Below are positions 35,623 to 47,884 of a stretch of 64,000 bases of DNA, one piece after another. The notes beneath the pieces were generated by a model. That model saw only the letters and a list, made by a program, of their open reading frames with translations, was not told where the DNA came from and did not search any database. Position 1 is the first letter of the stretch, and every line of letters starts with the position of its first letter. The translations under genes were made by a program, and so were the position numbers. The DNA is from Budorcas taxicolor (taxonomy: Eukaryota; Chordata; Mammalia; Artiodactyla; Bovidae). The stretch spans positions 49,835,272 through 49,899,271 of the forward strand of contig NC_068910.1 in assembly GCF_023091745.1 (NCBI RefSeq). Reading direction: 5' to 3'.

Positions 35623-36409
35623 GCCAGCAAATTTGGAAAACTCAGCAGCGGCCACAGGACTGGAAAAGGTCAGTTTCCATTCCAATCCCTAAGAAAGGCA
35701 ATGTCAAAGAATGCTCCAACTACTGCACAATTGCACTCATCTCACATGCTAGCAAAGTAATGCTCAAAATTCTCCAAGCCAGGCTTCAACAATATGTGAA
35801 AAATGAACTTCCAGATGTTCAAGCTGGATTTAGAAAAGCCAGAGGAACCAGAGATCAAGTTGCCAACATCCATTGGATCATTGAAAAAGCAAGAGCGTTC
35901 CAGAAAAACATCTACTTCTGCTTTATTGACTATGCCAAAGCCTTTGACTGTGTGGATCACAACAGACTGTAGAAAATTCTTAAAGTGATGGGAATACCAG
36001 ACCACCTGACCTGCCTCTTGAGAAATCTGTATGCAAGTCAGGAAGCAACAGTTAGACCTGGACATGGAACAATAGACTAGTTCCAAATTGGGAAAGGAAT
36101 ACGCCAAGGCTATATATTGTCACCCTGCTTATTTAACTTATATGCAGAGTACATTATGAGAAATGCTGGGCTGGATGAAGCACAAGATGGAATCAAGATT
36201 GCCAGGAAAAATATCAATAACCTCAAATATGCAGATGACACCACCCTTATGGCAGAAAGTGAAGAAGAACTAAAGAGCCTCTTGATGAAAGTGAAAGAGG
36301 AGAGTGAAAAAGTTGGCTTAAAGCTCAACATTCAGAAAGCTAAGATCATGGCATCTGGACCCATCACTTCATGGCAAATAGATGGGGAAACAGTGGACGC
36401 AGTGTCAGA
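35623..36409 (+). mobile_element. BovB LINE, 3' piece after LTR insertion
   Basis: It resumes the BovB reverse-transcriptase region, with QDWKRSVSIPIPKKGN, FIDYAKAFDCVDHNRL and then YADDTTLMAESEEELK, where YADD is the catalytic motif. Stops (for example TAG in place of Trp near 36078) inactivate it. The element ends abruptly at about 36409, well short of the normal BovB 3' end, which is unusual because these elements usually lose the 5' end. Confidence 0.9.
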
Positions 36410-36912
36410 CCCAAAGCATGGCACATTCACAAGGGAGAAGCTCTCAATGACTTTCATGTACCGGGATGAGAGATTGTTTGGGCAGCTTTGTTGTAAACTG
36501 GAAAACAAGTGTTGAACCAGGGTTGATGGAACATCAGCCACACATGAAGTGAAAAAGAGCATATCTGTATAGTTCAGGGCATGTTCCTGCAGGCCAATCC
36601 ATACACAACTTTATTGGCAGAAGACAGGCAGTGACTGACCATCAGCGTGCCCTCTGGTCGTTGTATCCGGTGGAGGGAGCCCGTGAAAATGGCAAACATG
36701 ATCAATTCACAGTGACTTAATCTCCAGTCTCTCGGCATGCAGTGAGAAGAAAGGGGCAACAAGACTCTGTTTAGCATGGTTTGTATGAATCACATTCAAG
36801 TAAGATCACAGTCAAGAAGTGTGCTTCCATTAAATTATGGAAAGGAGGATGAGGTTATAAAAATGTTTTTTTTTTTCTTGTAACTGATACGTAAAGAAAG
36901 ACTTCTTTTATC
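36410..36912. other. Unidentified sequence joined to truncated BovB
   Basis: From 36410 the BovB match stops abruptly. The following about 500 bp match no family I recognise. No coding frame is supported. Confidence 0.3.
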
Positions 36913-36923
36913 ATTCCAAGTGG

Positions 36924-37141
36924 GCTTCCCAAGTAGCGTTAGTGGTAAAGAAACTGACTGTCAATGTAGGAGGCATAAGAGACTTGGATTCGATCCCTGT
37001 ATCAGGAAAATTCCCTGGAGAAGAGCATGGCAACCCACTCCAGTATTGTTGCCCAGAGAATCCCATGGACAGTGGACCCTGGTGGGTTACAGTCCATAGG
37101 GTTGCACAGAGTAAGACACAACTGAAGCAACTTGGCACGTG
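36924..37141 (+). mobile_element. Bov-tA SINE with target duplication
   Basis: Flanked by an 11-bp duplication, ATTCCAAGTGG, at 36913-36923 and 37142-37152. The tRNA head is diverged. Confidence 0.9.
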
Positions 37142-37250
37142 ATTCCAAGTGGCAAATGGCAGTGACATTTTCAATATTTTAGAGATGGTTGAGCTTCTAG
37201 CCTCAAAGCTAATGTATCACAATCATAAATATCCAAAATAAGATATCAGA

Positions 37251-37376
37251 GTAATTCCCTGGAGGTCCAGGTGGTTAGCACTCTTCACTTCCACTGCAGG
37301 GAGCACAGGTTTTATCCTTGGTTGGGGAACTAAGATCCCACATGCCACATGGTGTGGCCAAAAAAAAGAAAAAAAA
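37251..37376 (+). mobile_element. CHR-type SINE with target duplication
   Basis: Flanked by AAGATATCAGA at 37240-37250 and 37377-37387. The body has GGGGAACTAAGATCCCACAT and an A-rich tail. Confidence 0.9.
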
Positions 37377-37387
37377 AAGATATCAGA

Positions 37388-39170
37388 ATTTCACAGGGAG
37401 GTTGAACTCTGGTATATAAGACTTTAATCACCAAGTAGGAATTTTTTTCTCAATGTTTATTTTCTTCATTCATCAGAGAAAGAAGTTATTATCATATTAT
37501 CAATTAGGTTGACAAGTCACATTCAAACACTGCACCAGACCATGAAGAAATTGTCTCAGAGGCCAAGTTAGTCAAGGGCAGGACACGGCTATAGGCAGTG
37601 CTCCACTCCAGGTTCAAACACTCACCCTCCTGGGCTCCCCGGGCAGTGAAACCGTTGACCTAGCAGCCTCGAAGGATCCTCTGTTCCTAAAATTATGATT
37701 TAGTAGAATCAAAGAGTTAGAGAAGAAAACAACGAGGGAGTTATGATGGCCTATTATTGAAGCTGACAGTTAGATACCCTGGTGGTGGAAAAAAACACTC
37801 TTCTCCTAGGTGATCTGAAACTATTGTTATTAATCTTGACTTTTTAATGTCATGCTTCGTAACATTTGAAAGTTGTGATGATTTTTTTTTGAACTAAAGT
37901 TGGTAAATGGTGCGATCTAAATTCCCATGGGTTGTTGAAATTTAAAAACAGAATAAATTATCAAATAAGCACATTAAAAACAAACAAAAAGTGATGGAAA
38001 CATAGCTATTTTTGCAGTATGAAAGCAGGGCAGGGCAGTCATGGCCGAGTCTGAAGAGCCATTGTTCTGTGTGGAGTTCTGGTCTTTGTTTTCCACACTT
38101 GCACAGAACCTTCTCAGTTTGAAATCTCAAGAATTTTGCAAGCGTTCCATGAATCTTTAGACCATCCCACTTACACTGCGAGTGGGTGGAGAGCAGGAGA
38201 CCCAGGGAAGTGAAAGAGCCTCTTCTGTGTCAGAGAGGAGAATAAGGCTGAAAAAAAAGTCCTTAACTTTGTTCTGGTTCATTTTTAATCATGTTATTTG
38301 TGAAGCATTTCAGCAACAATACAACCAGAAAGGAAAAAAAAAAAAACAACCCTCCAATCATCCCTAAGTTTCAGAGAAGGTAGAAAATGTAGATTTTGGT
38401 AAAGCTATTTTTAGGAAAGCATTTAAAAAGCACAATTATCTAACAAAGCAAAACTGATAATTATATAATTCCACAGTATTTGGCAGCAGGATGACTTTTG
38501 TTTCAAGGAACGGGTGGGATTCATTGGATGCCTTCGTGTCTGCAGAGCTTGGTGCCTCAGACTGCTAGAGATCTCTGGTGCAAAACAAGGTTAACATCAA
38601 TCAAAGGTCTTGCAGGAACAGACACTATTTATCTTCATCTTTGGGAAAACAAAAGTTGAAAAGTACAAATGGAAATTACTGGTAATGAAAAAGTCAAGAT
38701 ATGGTTGAAAGAATGCTGTCTCTGAAAAACGAAAGCAAATGGCATATAATCAGCGACAGAAGACTTGACTCCCAGAAAGATGGCACCTCCTACACCTTGA
38801 ACTTTAAGAAGGGATCAGCAGGTCTTTGGAAGAGGTGTTGAGACAGGAGGATGTGATGGAGAAATGATGAGCACGTCAGAGAAACTGAGGCCGCAGGCGT
38901 GAAGGAGATGTTCTGTGGGAAACATCAGAAAAGACAAAAGAGATGCAGAAGGCAGAGCTCAGAGGACAACATTTATTCTCCACCCCAGCCCCCGCCAGCC
39001 AGCTGTCCAAGCTCCTCCTGCACCAGCAGCATCCTAGTCGACCAGACGACTAAAGACTTCGGTCCCCTTTGCTCAGTCAAAACTTTCATCCCAGGCTCTG
39101 CTCTCTGTGGCTTGACAACTGAGGCTAATGGTCCAACCAAATTTCTTCTTCCTTAAGATATTGATGCCTT
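37388..39170. other. Unannotated stretch
   Basis: No exon, young repeat or structured element was recognised. Short A-runs at 38228 and 38334 are the only simple repeats. Confidence 0.35.
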
Positions 39171-39174
39171 TGTG

Positions 39175-39377
39175 CTGTGTGTTCAGCTGCATCTGACTCT
39201 TTGCAACCCTTTTGACTGTAGCCCACCTGGCTCCTCCATCCATGGGATTCTCCAGGCAAGAATACTGGGGTGGATTGTCATTTCCTCCTCCAGGGGATCT
39301 TGCCAGCCCAGGAATCAAACCCATGTTTCTTGAACTGGCAGGTGGATTCTTTACCACTAGCGCCACCTGGGTTACCT
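39175..39377 (-). mobile_element. Bov-tA SINE
   Basis: Antisense: GTTCAGCTGCATCTGACTC first, ending at TAGCGCCACCTGGG. Confidence 0.9.
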
Positions 39378-39416
39378 CTTCTTCAAGAGTTGCTCACAAA
39401 GCTATGCCTTAATCCA

Positions 39417-39762
39417 GTCCTGTGGGCTAAATTGTATCACCCCACCCCTAAATTCATAGGTTAAAATCCTAATTCCTAGTACCTCAAAATGTGACTGTGT
39501 TTGGAGATAAGGTCTTTAAAGTGGTGATCAGGTTAAATGAGGTCGTTAGGTTGGACCCTAATCCAGTAGAATCAGTTTCCTTTTAGGAAGTGGAAATTTG
39601 GACAGAGTTCAACAGAGGGAAGATCATGTGTAGACACTGGGAAAAGACAGCCATCTGCAAGCCAGGAAGCGAGGCCTCAGGAAAGACCAAACTGCCAACA
39701 GCTTCATCTCAGCTGTGGAGCCACCAGAACCAAGAAAATATACTTTTGTCGTGTAAGCACCC
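39417..39762 (+). mobile_element. MLT1-type LTR (ERVL-MaLR), diverged
   Basis: Shows TAAATTCATAGGTTAAAATC, ATGTGACTGTGTTTGGAGAT and CCATCTGCAAGCCAGGAAGC, the landmarks of old MaLR LTRs. Confidence 0.75.
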
Positions 39763-40210
39763 TCAAGCAGACCTGATTATCATCAGTGGAGAGACAGCCC
39801 TAGTCATGAAGGCCTCTAGTTCTCCTCTCCTTAAGCCAAACATACTGTCCCCTCCCGGCTACGCAGAACTCCCTCTGCTCCTCCCTGACAACCCCACCCC
39901 ACTCACCTACTCCCATCACTGCAGGGTGAAAAAAAAAGGAGGTGTAGACCCTTCAGATTGCAGGCTCTCACTTGACTTTTTAAAATATCTCCTATAAAAA
40001 GGGTAGACAAAACAATGTTTCTCCCTTGGCAAAGACTGCTTCTCAGATATATTTGCGGATTGCAGTTCACTTGAACTAAACTGCGGTGGCATCGTTCCAC
40101 CTGGACACCTCCAAGCAGCCTGTGCACTTTTGTTCCTTTGAGTTAAACACAAAGAAGGAAGAGAAGGAATGAGACATTCAGCCACATGCACCTTCTTTCA
40201 TGTCCTGACT

Positions 40211-40211
40211 C

Positions 40212-40242
<31 letters not shown>

Positions 40243-40277
40243 TGCACACACACACATATGCACACACACACACACGT
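40211..40277. repeat. Interrupted (CA)n microsatellite
   Basis: CA repeats with TG, TATG and GTG interruptions, about 66 bp. Confidence 0.95.
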
Positions 40278-41382
40278 GTATCCTGCCTACTCACAGCTGG
40301 GCCTGGGGACAGGCCATGTTTCCGCCTCCAGCAGTCAGCCTGACAGACTAACATTTCCAGAGTCTACTTTTGTTCTAAATAGGATTTCCGCTTCTTTAAA
40401 AAATTTATTTGAAAATCCTTGATAGGAGGAAGATTAGAGTTCTTCTGGAAAGTGTTTCTATTACAAACCCAGATCTCCTTGAAAACTCTAACCTGACTTT
40501 TGATGAGCTGAGAGGATAAAGTCAGCCATCTCTCAGTTAGTTCTGAGGACTCCGATGTTTGGCATCCGGAACAGAATCTCCAGGAAGACAGACGGCATCT
40601 TCTCACTTTGGTCCAGCTGTTCACCCATCTCACAGCCTCCATGGGGAGTGGGGTGGGGGTGGGGGGTAGATAAAGTGTTTCCTCCTTACTCTGACCCAGA
40701 AGCTTTGAGTAAAAGAGAAAAACGCACCAACCTGGTCTGTTCTGATTCCTCCTCTGTGAAGTCAGGAACATTCCAGGTGAGAGGCTCTTTCCCTCCCTCG
40801 GTTGTGACTGACCCTGTATTGTCCCCGGGGGCTCCGCTCCTGGGCCAACGTGACCAGAGCCTTGGTGGGAAAGAAGCCCTGAAGCTATCAGCCAGGAAAA
40901 GGGACTTTGTGAGCAGTGATTTAAAACAAAAAACAGGTTCTCCCCAACTCCCCACTGCCAAATAACCACCTGCAAAGTGAGCAGTCAAAATAGTCAAAAC
41001 GATTCCAGAAAACTGGGGACATGCTGACATCTATGTGAAGGAAAACTGAAAGAGGGAGGAAATTGGTGGAATAGAAAATGGAAGAAAAGTGTTTTTTATC
41101 CCAAGAGAACTACCACCCTGTCTGTCTTTGTACAACTGAAGCAAACTTACCCGCGAGATATTTTAAAAAGTCAAGTGCTGGAGAGGTGAGTCCTGAGGGG
41201 CGGGGCTACGTGGAGCTCTCGCAGCCTCAGTTCTCATCTGCATAATGGGTGTGATCCCGACACCTGCCTCATGGGGTCGCTGTGGGCACTCACTCGCCAG
41301 TGTGAGCCAGCAGGGAGGTACTCACTGCACAACAGCTGTTACAGTGGTCGTTTACATCGTGTTGAGCTCCATTGGAGCGTCC

Positions 41383-41576
41383 CTTGTGGCTCAGCTGGTA
41401 AAGAATCCACTGCAATGTGGGAGACCTCGGTTCGATCCCTGGGTTGGGAAGATCCTCTGGAGAAGGGAAAGGCTATCCACTCCAGTATTCTGGCCTGGAA
41501 AAGTCCATGAACTGTATAGTCCCTGGGGTCGCAAAGAGTCGGACACGACTAAGCTACTTTCACTTTCACTTTTCAA
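41383..41576 (+). mobile_element. Bov-tA SINE
   Basis: Head TTGTGGCTCAGCTGGTAAAG with perfect GGTTCGATCCC. The 3' end is GGACACGACTAAGC. Confidence 0.9.
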
Positions 41577-41961
41577 GCTTCAGAGCTAGATGAGCGTTTC
41601 TTCGAAGCTCAGGAAAGAAGCCAGCGAAGGTAGCAGGAAGATGTTATCGGTTGGGAGACTCAAGGGCAAGGATACTCTCCAGAAGTATACCTGCGCCAAG
41701 ATTACTAAGAGGCCATAGCAGGGTCAGGTGATAAAGTTCAAGGTGTAACTGATGGATGCCCTTAGAAGCTGAGGTGCCCTCTTATTACCCCTGCCTGTAG
41801 ATGCACACCAGTTGGATGGGGGTCAGCTGGATAAACAGCACAGGACAGAGCTAGACCTATGGGACCTCAAGGGGTGTCTCCAAGAGGATCCTTTCCTACT
41901 GGATTATCATAGCCTCTTTTTTAAAAAGATTTTTTGACATGACATGAACCATTTTTTAAAA

Positions 41962-42104
41962 ATCTTCGTTGAATTTCTTCCGTTTTATGTTTTGGTTTTT
42001 TGGCCCCAAGACATGTGGGATCTTAGCTCCTCCACCAGGGATGTAACCCACACTCCCTGCACTGGAAGGTGAGGTCTTAACCACTGGAACGCCAGGGAGG
42101 TCCC
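41962..42104 (-). mobile_element. CHR-type SINE
   Basis: Antisense, with CATGTGGGATCTTAGCTCC and a right end of ACGCCAGGGAGGTCCC. Confidence 0.87.
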
Positions 42105-42519
42105 TATCATCACCTCTTAATATCACTTTGTAAGCACATGAGTGGACCGAGCATGCTCCTCTCTGACCACCTCTTTGAGCAACAGATGTGTGCCCTCCTG
42201 TTCCTCTCTGTTTTCATCTCCAAAAATATCTTTACTGTTCTTTGTGACCGCACATAGACTCCAAACTATTTTTAAAATCCCAGGTCTTACAGAGTACTCA
42301 AGGTCACCACCAGCAGCAATTCGGAATTAACTTTTATTTTTGTTTGTTTTTACTAAAGTGGATTGAACCATAGAGCCTCCTCTTCAGCATGAGTTTTCAG
42401 GGAACGATTGATCTTCTCTGCATTTCCATGCCAGCACATTTACATCTTTCTAAAACCTGACCCATATTCAAGGTATCCATTTGAAATTTGAGTTGTGTCC
42501 AACTCTGCACTTTCCTGGA

Positions 42520-42955
42520 GGCTCTGGAAGTGGACATTTATTTGGGTACTTCTAGGAATGTTTCTCTAATGGAAAGTCCTAAAAGTAGAAACGCTGATAA
42601 TATACATACAATGAAATATTCTTCGGCCTTAAAAGGGAAGGAAGTTCTGCAGTATGCTACATGGGTGAATCTCGAGAACCTTATGCTGAGTGAAATAAGC
42701 CAGTCACAGGAGAAAAGCTGCAGGAGTCCACTTAATTGAGGTCCCTAGAGTGGTCAAAATCAAAGATGCAGAGTGGAATGGGGGGTGCCAAGGGCTCGGT
42801 GGAGGGGAAGAGGGGAGTTGTGTGATAGGTACAGTTTCAGTTTTGCAAGGTAAGAAAATTCTGGAGATGGTTGCACAATAGTGTGAATGTGTTTAACACT
42901 GAAAAGTAATAAAGATGGTGAATTGCATGTTGTGTGTATTTTATAATTAAAAATG
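42520..42955 (+). repeat. Old L1 LINE 3' end
   Basis: L1 3' landmarks: AATGAAATATTCTTCGGCC, GCTGAGTGAAATAAGCCAGT, AATGGTGAATTGCATG-like, and an A-rich end. Confidence 0.8.
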
Positions 42956-43210
42956 ATAACAAGAAACAAAAAGTAGAAATGCCGAGTCCTTTTTTAAATT
43001 TAATACTCTCAGCGTGCCCTCCAGGAAGGCTGTCCTGGTTTTGTTCCTGTGGCTGTGGGTAAGCCCACCTCCCACAGCCTCCTTGGCAGGAGTGTCACCA
43101 AGCTTTTCTCCACCGTGATTTGGTTTTGGTAAGCAGAATGGCAAAAAAAAAGAGAAAAAGTTGGAAGAGGACTAACACTCTCAACTTGAAGTGTAGTAAG
43201 TGTTCATCTG

Positions 43211-43320
43211 GAGACTTCACTGATGGTCCAGTGGTTAGGGTTCCACACTTCCACTGCAGGGGGCGCAGGTTCCATCCCTGGTCCAGGAACTAAGATCTCC
43301 CATGCCAAGTGGCAAGGCCT
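43211..43320 (+). mobile_element. CHR-type SINE
   Basis: GACTTCACTGATGGTCCAGT head and CCACTGCAGGGGGCGCAGG body. Confidence 0.88.
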
Positions 43321-44735
43321 CCCCTACCCTGCAGAAAAGGATGTTTATCAGCTTGGTCCCTCCAGAAGCTCCAGAGTAGCCGCAAAGAAAATGCGGGCTG
43401 CAGCATTCTGCAGGGTAGGGGTAAATCTCCCAACGATGCATCTAGAAACTCAGGAGTTATTCTCGTTGTCTTCCCCCAACCCACTCCCTAACCTTAAAAT
43501 GATGACTCCAAATATCACAGAGTGGCCTACATACTTGCCTGAAACAGCTGTCCTGCAGAATCATAAAAACGTGGGCTAAAAATAGCCTCAGTCTCTAAAA
43601 AGGTTGGGCCCCAGGGAACAAAGCCCTCATAGAAAAATATCTCCACTTGCATCCAGGCCACACAAAGCTGACCCAGCTCTGTCCACGGCGCTCGTCATCC
43701 TTCGTGACCACCTCTCCCCGCCCTGGAAATAGATGCCTGGCATCTTTTTGCCTTCTTGGTTCCTCGAGGGAAGGGAGGCAGGGTAGGAGGGAAGATAATG
43801 CAGTTACACCCAAGCTCCAAGCTTGTGTCATTATTCCCATGTTATAAATGCCTGCACGGGCTCAGATTTTAAATAACGTGTCTGAATGCCCACGGCCAGA
43901 GTAAGTAGCCAAATTTCAAACTTAGGGCTCCCTTCCAAGATTCTGTGGTGACAGTTCTCCTTTCTGTGCAGCCCATCACCCCAAAGGGTTCTATCAGACA
44001 CTCAGGTCACATCCCCACTGAGGAGGGTGAGATGCTGTGTCTTAAGCAGAGAACACAGGCTCTGAGTAGGGTAGGATCCTGCAGAACTGGGAGGCAGGTT
44101 TCTCAACAACAACCCACCTAAAGAACGCCTGGTACCTTGCTGATGGCTTTCCCTCCCTCTTAGTGAGTGAGGAGACACTTTTCTGGGTGGCAGGTGGGAG
44201 TGTGGCTCAGCTCCGTAGTCATTGGCAGGCCTGCTGTCTCTGCCATTGTAAGGTATGTGGGTCTGTCAAGTTCAACTCAACCTCTATGCTGCTGTGGGGG
44301 CTGCCTGATGGGGGGATGCTGCTGGATGGCTCCTGGTGGCCCCCACCTGCCTGCCTTGCACTCTACAGGCACAATCTCTAAAGCACATTTAGAGGGACAG
44401 GCTCGATCGGGTAAAGACAGTCTCAGTGCCGAGGATAAGGGGTGAGGGAGAGGGGTTACCTGTCCTTTGAGTCAGGAACTTAAGGACCATCCAGGAGTGC
44501 AGATTTCTGACAATCACATAGTATCAATCTGGGAACATGTTGAAGGGATCTCAGACTCTTAGTCAGCTGGAGATAGGGCGTGTGTATGTGTGTGTGCGAG
44601 AGAGAGAAGGAGGTTAGGCACTGAGAAGAAGCTGGTGTCATGCCTGGAGAACCCATGAATGCCAGATTCCCGTCCTGCAAAGACCCCAAAGAGGCAGATG
44701 CATGACAAGAAATGACCAGTACATGTGGCACAATG
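43321..44735. other. Unannotated stretch with a possible MIR
   Basis: A weak MIR-like patch occurs at about 43830-43945 (AAATAACGTGTCTGAATGCC). A (TG)n/(GA)n simple repeat lies at 44578-44608. No supported gene. Confidence 0.4.
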
Positions 44736-44737
44736 CA

Positions 44738-44931
44738 ACGTGCATGTTCAGTCGCGTCTGACTCTGCAACCCCATGGACTGTAGCCCACCAGGCTCCTCT
44801 GTCTATGGGATTTCCCAAGCAGGAATACTGGCGTGGGTTACCATTTCCTTCTCCAGGGGGTCTTCCCAACCCAGGGACTGAACTGCATTGGCAGGTGGAT
44901 TCTTTACCATGGTGCCACCTGGGAAGCTACT
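44738..44931 (-). mobile_element. Bov-tA SINE
   Basis: Antisense: TTCAGTCGCGTCTGACTC first, ending GTGCCACCTGGGAAGC. Confidence 0.9.
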
Positions 44932-45374
44932 GACACAAGGTTACGTTGTTATTAAATCCTGGGCCCAAAACCTGCCATACCAGATCTAGTCTCTAGAGGT
45001 TGGTGCCGCATTCCAGCCCTAAGGGCGTGTGGACCGTGTCTGACTAGTCCCAGACTAAATGGCTCCTTGGACAGGACCAGGATTCAAGGCTGGCTCTCCT
45101 GTCTCCCAGGGTAACGTTCTTGTCACCTGTTCAGAACCCTGTCTGTGTGGAAATACCCAAAGGGAAAGAATTTACACAGGCAGGCCCTCAAGAGATGGTG
45201 CAACCCGCTGTGGGTCTTTGGTCCCCTGGATTTCTCAGTTTCAGAAAACACAGCAAGCTTCTGTCTGGGTCAGTAGCCACCAGCTGACCCAACCCTCCCC
45301 CACCTAAGATTTACCAAGTTTTAAGATTTACCCCTTGAGTCTCTATGTAAAGAGATGAGGAATAAACAAGTGGA

Positions 45375-46747
45375 CAGATGTATATAAGAGAAATGATTTA
45401 ATTTTATAAAAATGTGATCATACAGCAAGATTTTTTTTTCCTTTTTCTTCTGGCAAATGAAGTTTATAAAAACACCTGGAATAAAAAGTAGAACCATAAC
45501 CTAATAAAAATTAAAAACCTTACATTTCAAGGAAACAGAGTTGTTTCAGAAAGACAATGAAGAGAAAACAAGGAGCAGCCGAAGCGGCAGCGGCACAGGG
45601 AGAGGGGAGAAAGCAGGTTCCGGGGTGATAAGGAAGCAGCGACCGACCAACGTGAGCCTGACCTCTGGCACCAGGGTGGGCTCAGGACTGGGGGCAGGGA
45701 GGGCAGTGATCGTGAGAGAGGCTGGTGGGCTTCCGGAAAGGGACAGACCAATGGCTCAGTGGGCAGCAGTGGCCTCCTGCAAATAGGCCCACGGTCCCCT
45801 CCCCTTCCCGGACCTACAAGCCACGGGGCAGTGACTCACAGCCAAATCCCTATGAATTTGCCCCGGTGGGGAGCTCAGTGCGGGGAAACTCATCGGAATG
45901 TCAAGGTCAGCTAGGGCGACTTGCCACAGAGACCCAAGGAAACTAGACAGACAGGGCTACACACAAAACTGTTTGGAATGTCTGCACCAGAGCCAAGAGA
46001 GGGTGGAGACAACCCTGGAGAGACAGGCCGGGAACCCACCGCAGCAACATCCCCCAGCTTCTCCTTCCAGGGAGCTGGTCCTGAGGCTGGCTGCTCTCCA
46101 AGGAGATGGGGAATTCTTGACTACATCCTGAGGTAGTCTAATCGCCACCTGCACAGGTGGCGGAGAATGACCTCAACAAACGGGGGCAAGGCAGGCTGAA
46201 AAGTTTCCATGGAGAGAAAAGGCTAAAGTATATAACAGAAGGAGCTGTGTCACAGGTGGGCTCGGAGAGGACCAGAGTGCAGCCCGGGGTCGGGGGTGGC
46301 TGGCAGTGTGAATGGACATAAGCGGATCTGGGGAGCGCATGGTTCTTATGCCAGGGAAGCGTAACACTGAGGTGAGGGGTGTACCTGCCTCTGCCTGGGG
46401 TCATGCTGATGATGAGCCAGAGAACCTGGGGGCCTCAGGGGGCGGAGGGTGGGTCCCAAGGTTTCCTGCAGCTATGACTCTGGTCATTTGAACTTGTTTT
46501 AGGGAGAACCAGTCCTGCTGGACTTGAACTTGGAAAAGCACTTAAGAGGCCCCTTCTCTGAGGAAGCAGTGTACCCAAAGCCACCACAGAGAGAGAAACG
46601 ATAAGGATGAAAAACAAAGGTGATGTTAGACCCCTCATCCCACTTTCGATGCTAATATATATTCTTTTCCTCTTCTGCCCCAGCACGTGGGATTCTAAGT
46701 CAGGATGGAACGTTCTGAAGGTTTAAGAAGCAGCAGCCATGTGGATG
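45375..46747 (-). other. TRANK1: TRANK1 3' untranslated region (predicted extent)
   Basis: About 1.37 kb follow the TAA stop on the minus strand. I saw no recognisable SINE or LINE here, which contrasts with the crowded flanks and suits a transcribed, constrained 3' UTR. A candidate poly(A) signal ATTAAA lies at 45402-45397 (minus strand), followed by a T/GT-rich stretch (CTTGTTTATT). The cleavage site near 45375-45385 is inferred. Weaker AT-rich alternatives exist near 45480-45520. Forward-strand open frames across this block (for example 45541-45786) are not supported as genes. Confidence 0.6.
45397..45402 (-). terminator. Candidate TRANK1 poly(A) signal ATTAAA
   Basis: ATTAAA is the commonest variant of the AATAAA signal. 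It is read on the minus strand about 1.35 kb after the TRANK1 stop, with a T/GT-rich element about 25-40 nt downstream. No perfect AATAAA was seen between the stop and this point. Confidence 0.45.
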
Positions 46748-46848
46748 TTAGTGCTTCTTCCGCTTTGCACATTTCCGAGGACGCCTTCTGGGTCGGAGCT
46801 CACCAAAGTCTTCCACTTCATTTTCATAAACATCTTCCTGAACGACAC
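46748..46848 (-). CDS. TRANK1: TRANK1 terminal coding segment with stop codon
   Basis: The last coding segment is 101 nt from a pyrimidine-rich acceptor (TTTTTAAATAG, AG at 46850-46849) to a TAA stop at 46750-46748. It opens with GT completing a Gly codon, then reads VVQEDVYENEVEDFGEL and finishes with a strongly basic tail, RPRRRPRKCAKRKKH. The acidic stretch followed by clustered Arg/Lys resembles a nuclear localisation signal, although that role is inferred. Phase agrees with the exon at 47885-47980. With it, the six exons encode about 1,208 residues of TRANK1. Confidence 0.9.
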
Positions 46849-47884
46849 CTATTTAAAAAGCAGAAAACAAAAAGCAGAATGGTGATTTTTTTCATTCTAC
46901 TGTAATATATAACAACATCCCAGTAACACCTAATGTTGAAAAAAAAGAAAAAAAAAAAAAAAAAACAACCAGAGCTAGAGTCAACATCCTTCTCCAGAAC
47001 GTTCTTTTACAGACTAGCTCCTCTGCCCTTCTTTTAGAGGCCCTTTAAATGAAAAATAAGTCCAACAAAAACTAAATTCAACCGCACCTTGAGGTGGTAT
47101 CCCAGTTATGTTCTTCTGTTTGAAGCAATCACAAAAAATTAGTGTCACCAGAGACTAAAATCTAAAGATTACTGGCAGAGACATTTATGTCAAGTCCTGC
47201 CCAGTCCTGCCCAGCTCCAGGGTTTGGATTTTCCAGTAGCATCTGGGTCACGAGAACTCACAGAAGGGCAATGTGGGACAAGCGAAATACTAGGAGGACA
47301 AAGAAGAAAGATCCTGCCAAGAGGGGGAGGCGTTCCAGATCATACAGAATTCAGCAAGAAGATTCTGTTAGCAAAGAAACCCCGGCTCACTCTATACCAG
47401 CTTTAAATTCTCTGAAGGAAGACGTATGCCAAGTTTCCCCAAAGATTTTGTTTGTTTCGTTCACAAAGTTGTTTTATATCCCCAAGCCCATAACAGTGCT
47501 AATACATTTCAGACGCTCAATATATAAATACTCTCATGGAATTACATGAAGGGCTTGCACAGGCAAACATTTATCAAACGATACACTCCACTCATCCTGG
47601 AAGTCACTGTACAGAGTATGAGTAGTAATAGAGCATCAGTGGTAGCAGCTCATAAGTGGCAAAGATTTTTGGGAAAACAATAAGCCGAGTAACAGCCCTC
47701 ACAGTCAGATAGGGGAGCACAGTCACTCTGCTGCTACTGATCAGAGTCGCTGGGGGCGGTGCTCCTAGACAGTGAGTGACCACTGCTCACAACATAGGCA
47801 GCCCCACAGCAGACTGACCAGGGAGTCAGCAGAACCAAGGACCATGAGACCCAGAGCATCACCCTGGGATGAAGGACTCCTCAC

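Noticed and set aside
45541..45786. 81-aa Ser/Gly/Arg-rich forward frame
   Set aside because: It lies in the predicted TRANK1 3' UTR on the opposite strand and is of low complexity.
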